Notes under the pieces: generated by a model
The model's input: only the letters and a program-made list of their open reading frames with translations
Database searches by the model: none
What the model was told of the DNA's origin: nothing
Source: Thermoprotei archaeon ex4572_64
GTDB taxonomy: Archaea > Thermoproteota > Thermoprotei > Thermoproteales > Thermocladiaceae
Assembly: GCA_002254895.1 (NCBI GenBank)
Contig: NJDF01000070.1
Span: 1 to 10,443, forward strand
DNA: 10,443 bases
Reading direction: 5' to 3'
Part shown: one piece after another, positions 6,008 to 10,443 of the stretch
Position numbering within the stretch: the first letter of the stretch is position 1
Layout of the letters: every line of letters starts with the position of its first letter
Translations under genes and position numbers: made by a program

Positions 6008-7675
6008 TTACTCAATACTAACAATTCTCAATAGGCATGTTATTAATAGTGCTAAGAGTCCTGTCAAGTATATACCATCAAAAACTCCTGCTCCTCCAAT
6101 AGATACTAAGCCTCTCATACTTCTCACAATCTTACTCATATTTAGTATATCTGCACCTATAAGTGCAGATAAAGTACCTACACTGTATGAAAGTGCAACA
6201 ATGTTGATGTTTAGTAAAGTATATGCAAGTATGGAGAACGAGACTACAGCGATTAAGGGTGTCATACCTCTAACAGTAACGCCTAAAGTTGGTACTACAT
6301 GTGAATTAATGTATGTGATGTACGTAGTTAACACTAATAGTACTAAAAATGCTATTATCTTCTCAAGACTTAGTAAATACTTCAATATCAAGTACGTCGA
6401 TATTACTAGTGGAATAATAGCACCACCAATTCTTTCCAGTGCTTTAACTCTCCAATACTCACCATCAATTTTAACATAACCAACACCACCTTCATCAATA
6501 TCGTCAACAGCAATGCCAATCTTTCCCGTCAAGTCAAGTAGTAACTTCTGACTAATTGGTTTAGATCTTACAGTTTTAATAACTTTATGAAGAATAATAG
6601 CTAAGAATATTACTGATGCAGTAATGCTTGAGTATAAAGCTACTAGTGCTATTACTGGATTGATCTGTATACTCCAAACTTCAGGACTAAGTACTGGCTG
6701 TATAAGTAGTAAGCCAATAATTAGCACTCCAAATCCTGGAATAGAGAGAGCTCCATGACTCTGCACACCCGTAACTAAATCTACAATTAGTAATGCTGCA
6801 CCAATAATAATTAATAGAAATCCCAACCATTTACTTGGTAATTCAGTAAGTACAGGAAGTATCATTAAGAGAAGACCAGTAATGGCAATATATACATGAC
6901 CTGTGAAGACACCGAGAATTAGAAGTATAAGGCCAATACTTGAAAGTACAGTTAAAAGTAATGGGTTATGTAGAGTTGAGTATATCTGTTCACTAATGCT
7001 TGGTTTAATATTTATCAACTCTACATCACCTTCAACAGCTAGTAATGTATTATCAATCACTGTATTATTTATCTTCTCTAAGAGATCATCAATATCTTTA
7101 GCTATAAAGTCAATAACATCATATTTTAAGGCTTCTTCAGCACCAAGATTGAGATTCTCAAGTACGCAAAGTCTTGCAAAAGTTACATTTCTACCTCTAA
7201 TTCTTGCAGTTTCTTCAAAATACTTAGAAATTGCGTTAAGTGTCTTCTTGTCAGTTATTAGCCTATACTCACCTGTAGCTATATTTATGCTTACTGGCTG
7301 ACAAGAACCAATAACACTTCCTGGACACATAGTGGCTACATGACTAGCAAGTAGTATTAATGTTCCTGCAGACCATGCATGTGCACCGTGAGGATAGACA
7401 TAGCTAATAATTGGTGTTTTACTATTTTGTATAAGTTTAACTATCTCTAAAGCAGCATCTAGACGACCACCAGGAGTATCAAGTACTAGTAAAATGATTG
7501 AGTTATTACTTGCATGTTCAAGATTTCTCTTAAGAAATTCGTATGTTGAGAAGTCTATTTGACCAATCTTTAAAATATATACCTTATCAACTCTATACAC
7601 TTCACGTGCATTTACATCTACGAGAAGTATTGAAATTATTAGAGCTAGTACAAGCAGTATTACTCTCAACTTCAT
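6008..7675 (-). CDS. NfeD-type membrane serine protease fused to DUF1614 half
   Basis: The N-terminal part is a ClpP-class membrane protease of the long NfeD type (like Pyrococcus PH1510), which cleaves membrane proteins and partners stomatin. It has a signal or membrane segment (1-22), LVLDTPGGRLDA (63-74), the nucleophile S102 in AWSAGT, SHVATMCPGSVIG (111-123) and K143 in TDKKTLN; the Ser-Lys spacing of 41 equals that of PH1510. Membrane helices cover about 238-365. A beta-barrel domain starts at LLLDLTGKIGIAV (378-390) but breaks off after YWRVKA (407-412). From GGAIIPLVISTYLI (417-430) the sequence is that of DUF1614 membrane proteins, with YSVGTLSALIGADILN (497-512) and SIGGAGVFDGIYLTG (525-539). 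DUF1614 is normally a separate protein with another N-terminal half, so an in-frame deletion probably joined two tandem genes near 6430-6445. The gene starts 3 nt after the stomatin stop, so the two form an operon. Confidence 0.8.
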   Translation of the reverse strand: MKLRVILLVLALIISILLVDVNAREVYRVDKVYILKIGQIDFSTYEFLKRNLEHASNNSIILLVLDTPGGRLDAALEIVKLIQNSKTPIISYVYPHGAHAWSAGTLILLASHVATMCPGSVIGSCQPVSINIATGEYRLITDKKTLNAISKYFEETARIRGRNVTFARLCVLENLNLGAEEALKYDVIDFIAKDIDDLLEKINNTVIDNTLLAVEGDVELINIKPSISEQIYSTLHNPLLLTVLSSIGLILLILGVFTGHVYIAITGLLLMILPVLTELPSKWLGFLLIIIGAALLIVDLVTGVQSHGALSIPGFGVLIIGLLLIQPVLSPEVWSIQINPVIALVALYSSITASVIFLAIILHKVIKTVRSKPISQKLLLDLTGKIGIAVDDIDEGGVGYVKIDGEYWRVKALERIGGAIIPLVISTYLILKYLLSLEKIIAFLVLLVLTTYITYINSHVVPTLGVTVRGMTPLIAVVSFSILAYTLLNINIVALSYSVGTLSALIGADILNMSKIVRSMRGLVSIGGAGVFDGIYLTGLLALLITCLLRIVSIE

Positions 7676-7678
7676 AAC

Positions 7679-8359
7679 TTACTTCTTCTCCTCACTTTCA
7701 AGTTTACTTCTAACTGCTGGTAAGGCAAGTGTTGAGAGTGTTGCAAGTTCTAAAGTACTTGGTACAACAATAACGAGATTTCTCTCTCTTGCAATCTCTA
7801 TAAGTGCATCTATTTGTCTAAGTAGTATTGAGACGTTATTCTTAGTGTATGTTTCTGCAGCCTTCAAGTATAGTTGACTTGCCTCATAATCTGCCTGTGC
7901 AAGAATTACTTTTGCTCTTCTAGTTCTTTCAGCCTCTGCAGCTTGCGCCATAGCCCTGATAAGTGTTTCTGGCAATTTAATATCCTTAATAACAACTGAA
8001 GTAACAGTTGAAGATGCTAATAGTGCAGTTGCTGATTTGTAATTAACAACAGAAAGAACACTCTTCTCAGGATCAATAACTCTAAAATAAACAGCAGCAT
8101 CAATACTCACTTCAACATTATCTTTAGTTAAGGCCTTCTGTGCTGGAAGATCAACAGCAGTTACTCTAAGATCTACAGAAAGTACTCTATCAATAATGGG
8201 TATAACAATAACTACACCAGGACCAAAAGTACCTACATACTTTCCAAGTCTAAGCTTTACAAGTCTTTGATATTCAGGAACAATTCTTATAGAACTAGCA
8301 AGTAGGATAATCATGATGATTGTCAACACTATTGCAGTACCTACCTCTACTAAACCCAT
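7679..8359 (-). CDS. Stomatin/prohibitin-family (SPFH) protein, internally shortened
   Basis: This membrane-anchored scaffold protein is the usual partner and substrate of the NfeD protease encoded next. An N-terminal helix (VGTAIVLTIIMIILLAS) is followed by the SPFH pattern: IVPEYQRLVKLRLGKYVGTFGPG, VDLRVTAVDLPAQ, TKDNVEVSIDAAVYFRV and VLSVVNYKSATALLASST. The sequence then jumps to VTSVVIKDIKLPE and AMAQAAEAERTRRAKVILA. In stomatins about 35-45 residues lie between these two stretches (the TTLRSVIG ... DELN helical part). Here they are absent without loss of frame, with the junction near 8000-8010. A charged coiled-coil and an IVVPSTLELATL tail complete the protein. The ATG at 8359 is preferred over the TTG at 8383 because a TATA box lies about 26 nt upstream. 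Removal of part of the SPFH fold would probably harm function. Confidence 0.85.
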   Translation of the reverse strand: MGLVEVGTAIVLTIIMIILLASSIRIVPEYQRLVKLRLGKYVGTFGPGVVIVIPIIDRVLSVDLRVTAVDLPAQKALTKDNVEVSIDAAVYFRVIDPEKSVLSVVNYKSATALLASSTVTSVVIKDIKLPETLIRAMAQAAEAERTRRAKVILAQADYEASQLYLKAAETYTKNNVSILLRQIDALIEIARERNLVIVVPSTLELATLSTLALPAVRSKLESEEKK

Positions 8360-8381
8360 GAAGAATATTAAATAAATCTTC

Positions 8382-8389
8382 AATATAAA
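8382..8389 (-). promoter_or_regulatory. TATA box of the stomatin-NfeD operon
   Basis: The minus strand reads CGTTTATATTG, centred about 26 nt before the ATG at 8359, which predicts a leaderless transcript covering stomatin and the protease gene 3 nt behind it. Confidence 0.5.
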
Positions 8390-8415
8390 CGTTATGTCAG
8401 TACTTAAAAATCATC

Positions 8416-8562
8416 ATGTATGTGATAGTCTATAGAGCTATGATTAAAGCAGTAGAAGAAAAATTAAACGTAAACATTAAAATCATTATTAGAGATGAAA
8501 ATACATTAAGTAAGGTAATTTCAAAACTAGAAACACGATCATGGAAAAAAGAAAGTAAATAA
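8416..8562 (+). CDS. Short unidentified open frame
   Basis: A 48-codon frame starts at ATG 8416 and ends at TAA 8560-8562. It encodes MYVIVYRAMIKAVEEKLNV followed by a lysine-rich tail ending WKKESK. It has no recognisable domain. It sits between the divergent stomatin promoter and the damaged DUF3782 gene, a region where neighbouring genes have lost segments. It could therefore be the remnant of a longer gene, or chance. I see no convincing TATA box or ribosome-binding site at its start. Confidence 0.3.
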   Translation: MYVIVYRAMIKAVEEKLNVNIKIIIRDENTLSKVISKLETRSWKKESK

Positions 8563-8586
8563 CATAAATATCCTTATAAACTTTAA

Positions 8587-9038
8587 ATGTTGCAACTAGA
8601 GAAGACATTTATAGACTTGAAGGTGTAATAGAAAGATTAAGAAAAGAAATAGGAAATGCTAGAGTAGAATTGAGAAGAGAAATTGATAGAATTGATAAGA
8701 GATTAAATAGTATTGAAAGAATGCTTGAACATATTACTTTAAGTATTGAAGATGAAGTTCGTGAATATATTTCATGAATATTAAAAAATAATTATGGAAT
8801 TGAAATTAGTTTAACAAGTCTTTACTATAGTGAAATTTGTGAATTTGATATTTATGGTCTTGGTGAGAATTTTACTATTATTGGTGAGGTAAAGACTAGA
8901 GTTAGTGTTAAAGAGGTTGAAAGAATTAATAAGAGAATTGAAGATACTGTAAAAATACTTCCTGATAAATTTAAAGGAAAGACTGTTAAGGTAATATATG
9001 GTTTAAAGTATTTACCTGAAGCTAAAGAAGAAGCTTAA
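8587..9038 (+). pseudogene. DUF3782-type PD-(D/E)XK nuclease-like gene, broken
   Basis: The frame reads VATREDIYRLEGVIERL, then a charged coiled-coil (RREIDRIDKRLNSIERML). A short stretch EDEVREYIS leads to an in-frame TGA at 8775-8777. After it the same frame continues ILKNNYGIEISLTSL, EFDIYGLGENFTIIGEVKTR and ends YLPEAKEEA. Asp in EFDI with Glu-Val-Lys in GEVK fits a PD-(D/E)XK nuclease core, as in the coiled-coil plus nuclease-like proteins (DUF3782) abundant in crenarchaea. No start codon exists in this frame at the front. ATG 8587 is out of frame by what looks like one lost base: ATG-TT-GCA instead of ATG-GTT-GCA, which would give MVATRED. Two lesions, one frameshift and one stop, argue for a pseudogene or sequence errors. 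In relatives the TGA position often lies near a tryptophan or arginine, so TGG to TGA is a simple explanation. AT-rich sequence just upstream has two TATA-like stretches. Confidence 0.65.
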
Positions 9039-9039
9039 A

Positions 9040-9675
9040 ATGAAAGCAGACCTCACACTTGAACAAGCAGCAAACGTGGCATGCCTACCAGGAATATACA
9101 AGTACAGTATAACACTACCAGATGGACATCAAGGATACGGATTCCCCATAGGTGGTGTAGCAGCTATAGATGCTGACGAGGGAGTAATTAGTCCAGGAGG
9201 AATAGGCTACGATATCAATTGTTTACCTAAAGGAACGAGAATATTAACAAAATATGGATACGCAATACCTATTGAAAAGATAAAACTTGGTGATGAACTT
9301 ACAATTATTGATGAAGTAGGTAAGTTTAGAAAAGTTAGTAATGTAGTTGCATTATTAGGTAGAAAGAGTGAGAAATTAATAAGAATAACAACACGTGCAG
9401 GATATGAAATACGTGTAACAGAAGATCACCCAATCCTTACTAAGAATGGTATGGTTGAAGCTGAGAATATCGGTATTGGTGCATTAGTAGCTATATACCC
9501 ATTTGAAGGTGTTGAATATGAAGAACCTGAAGAATTCGTAATATTGAGTGGTGAAGAATTTAGCGAAAATATTAAGAAAGAGTTAAGAAAAAGAAACTTA
9601 ATACCATTAACTTCTAGAAATAGTAAATTGCAGATAATATTGAAATTACTTGGATATGCTTTAGGAAAACAATGA
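9040..9675 (+). CDS. rtcB: RtcB N-terminal part with N-terminal half of an intein
   Basis: RtcB is the GTP- and manganese-dependent ligase that joins tRNA halves and repairs RNA. Residues 1-60 are Rtc[32 protein letters not shown] and [10 protein letters not shown]. At C61, the metal-binding cysteine, an intein begins: CLPKGTRIL (block A, 61-69) and [18 protein letters not shown] (block B, with T127 and H130). LLGYALG (203-209) is the start of the first LAGLIDADG motif, but the expected Gly-Asp-Gly is replaced by KQ and a TGA. The usual RtcB N-terminus of about 35 residues is also absent. The ATG lies one base after the stop of the upstream pseudogene, and its Met aligns with an internal position of other RtcBs. 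The product would be a truncated N-extein fused to a 151-residue N-intein. Confidence 0.8.
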   Translation: MKADLTLEQAANVACLPGIYKYSITLPDGHQGYGFPIGGVAAIDADEGVISPGGIGYDINCLPKGTRILTKYGYAIPIEKIKLGDELTIIDEVGKFRKVSNVVALLGRKSEKLIRITTRAGYEIRVTEDHPILTKNGMVEAENIGIGALVAIYPFEGVEYEEPEEFVILSGEEFSENIKKELRKRNLIPLTSRNSKLQIILKLLGYALGKQ

Positions 9676-10289
9676 ACGGTTATAACTTCTACATGCCAGA
9701 ATTGAAAGTATCTAAAGTTAAAGAATTGGAGAGAAGTGCTATTGAGTATCTTGAAGATATCAAGAAATTACTTGAAGAATTTGATATAACATCAACAATT
9801 AGTAAAGTATATGAAGAGAATGGTAAAGTAATTTATAGATTATTAATTCATGAAAATTCAGAAAACCTAATTAAGTTATGGTCAAAAATTAACTATGAAT
9901 ATAATAGGGAGAGAAGAAAATTAGCAAATGCTGCAGTAATTTACTTAAGGTTGAAAGAGAAGCTTAAGTACATTAGAAAGATTATTAGATCAACTTGTAA
10001 AAGTATTGATGGTAAAAAATCTGTACTACTTGCTTCAAAAATAGCACTTAATGGAGGTGTTATAAATGAGAGGTTTATTGAGCGTTCACTATATGAAAAT
10101 GTTGAAAATGCTAGAATTCCGAAGAACTTCATCACATTTGAAGAATTCGCTAGAAATTATGTCTATGGTGAAGTAGTTTATGACTATGTTGAAGATGTTG
10201 ATATTGAGGAATACAATGATGTAGTTTATGATCTAACAGTTAATGATGATAGTCATAACTTTATAGCTAATAACTTCATAGTTCATAAT
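9220..10289 (+). mobile_element. Intein in rtcB with interrupted homing endonuclease
   Basis: The insertion lies between the Asn of GYDIN and the Cys of CGVRLL, a site known to be used by inteins in archaeal RtcB proteins (Pyrococcus and Methanocaldococcus). Both splice junctions are canonical: Cys at position 1 and His-Asn followed by Cys. The TxxH of block B is present. About 151 codons lie before the TGA and 206 after the overlapping ATG, giving 357 in all. The LAGLIDADG endonuclease core is largely deleted, so homing is very unlikely, while the splicing domain could still fold. Confidence 0.8.
9663..9666 (+). promoter_or_regulatory. AGGA ribosome-binding-like site before the second intein frame
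   Basis: AGGA lies 5 nt before the ATG at 9672, inside the end of the preceding frame. The ATG overlaps the upstream TGA (ATGA), the arrangement for translational reinitiation. Since the motif also encodes part of LLGYALGK it could be coincidence. Confidence 0.35.
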
Positions 10290-10443
10290 TGTGGTGTACG
10301 TCTTTTAGTTACTAATCTTTCAGAAAAAGATGTTAGACCTAGACTTAGAGAACTTGTAGATACAATATTTAGACTAGTACCTGCAGGTGTTGGTGAGACT
10401 GGTCTTCTAAGACTCTCCTTTTCAGAACTTGATAAAGTTCTTG
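9672..10443 (+). CDS. rtcB: C-terminal intein half with RtcB C-extein, continues past window
   Basis: This frame is open from ATG 9672 to the right edge. Residues 1-206 are the rest of a LAGLIDADG-type intein. [19 protein letters not shown] and the following helical part match the region behind the second endonuclease motif of RtcB inteins. The C-terminal splicing blocks are [15 protein letters not shown] (block F) and NNFIVHN (block G). C207 is the +1 nucleophile and resumes RtcB with [22 protein letters not shown] and VPAGVGETG, in family register. The part between the two LAGLIDADG motifs, probably more than 100 residues, is missing and the frame is shifted by -1 against the preceding gene. 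Either a separate C-intein/C-extein protein is made by reinitiation, or ribosomes slip at the AAAA just before CAA TGA, or the gene is broken. Confidence 0.75.
   Translation, partial: MNGYNFYMPELKVSKVKELERSAIEYLEDIKKLLEEFDITSTISKVYEENGKVIYRLLIHENSENLIKLWSKINYEYNRERRKLANAAVIYLRLKEKLKYIRKIIRSTCKSIDGKKSVLLASKIALNGGVINERFIERSLYENVENARIPKNFITFEEFARNYVYGEVVYDYVEDVDIEEYNDVVYDLTVNDDSHNFIANNFIVHNCGVRLLVTNLSEKDVRPRLRELVDTIFRLVPAGVGETGLLRLSFSELDKVL

Noticed and set aside
6903..7301. Plus-strand open frame of 132 codons opposite the NfeD protease
   Set aside because: It lies wholly antisense to a clear protease domain with catalytic residues, and its product has no recognisable pattern.
8775..8777. TGA as a selenocysteine or read-through codon
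   Set aside because: No selenocysteine insertion hairpin is visible, crenarchaea lack this system, and the same gene has a second lesion at its start.
9941..10135. Minus-strand open frame inside the intein C-terminal half
   Set aside because: It is antisense to the intein frame, which runs open to the window edge and has clear splicing motifs.
1..10443. Insertion sequence, transposase, CRISPR array or phage genes
   Set aside because: No transposase motifs, no terminal inverted repeats with target duplications and no regularly spaced repeats were seen; the intein is the only mobile-type element.

Overview
The window looks like the chromosome of an AT-rich, hyperthermophilic archaeon, most likely a crenarchaeote (Thermoproteota). 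The evidence is leaderless genes with a TATA-like box about 25 nt upstream of the start codon, a TadC/ATPase/class III prepilin pilus locus, a stomatin-NfeD protease pair, RtcB carrying an archaeal-type intein, and a GC-rich structured RNA standing out of AT-rich DNA. No genus can be fixed from the sequence alone.

Layout. Positions 1-135 (minus) hold the start of an unidentified gene that leaves the window. About 346-403 (minus) is a good C/D box sRNA candidate with its own promoter. Positions 477-1733 (minus) encode a T4 Rnl1-like RNA ligase homologue whose motif I lysine is arginine. It is divergent from an intact ribose-phosphate pyrophosphokinase gene (1818-2702, plus). Positions 2746-5863 (plus) are an eroded pilus or type II/IV secretion locus: a broken TadC-like membrane protein, a small membrane-anchored protein, a class III prepilin without its C-terminus, and a secretion ATPase whose motor core survives but whose N-terminal domain is mostly gone. 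A GC-rich RNA of about 115 nt lies on the minus strand at 5838-5953, has a well-placed TATA box, and overlaps the tail of the ATPase. Positions 6008-8359 (minus) hold a stomatin gene followed 3 nt later by an NfeD-type membrane serine protease fused in frame to the C-terminal half of a DUF1614 protein. Positions 8587-9038 are a broken DUF3782-type PD-(D/E)XK nuclease-like gene. From 9040 to the right edge is RtcB, the tRNA-splicing and RNA-repair ligase, interrupted by an intein at its metal-binding cysteine.

Two things stand out. First, the intein is split between two reading frames that meet in an ATGA stop/start overlap inside the homing endonuclease domain. All splicing residues are present, and an AGGA ribosome-binding-like site lies 5 nt before the second start. 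A cis-encoded split intein that rebuilds RtcB by trans-splicing is possible, although an eroded endonuclease or an assembly error would look the same. Second, nearly every gene from 2.7 kb to 9.7 kb appears to lack an internal or terminal segment compared with its family: TadC, pilin, ATPase, NfeD/DUF1614, stomatin, DUF3782, RtcB N-terminus and intein endonuclease. Several parts run straight into each other. This means either an unusual burst of short deletions or a defective or collapsed assembly, and it must be settled before any single oddity is interpreted biologically.
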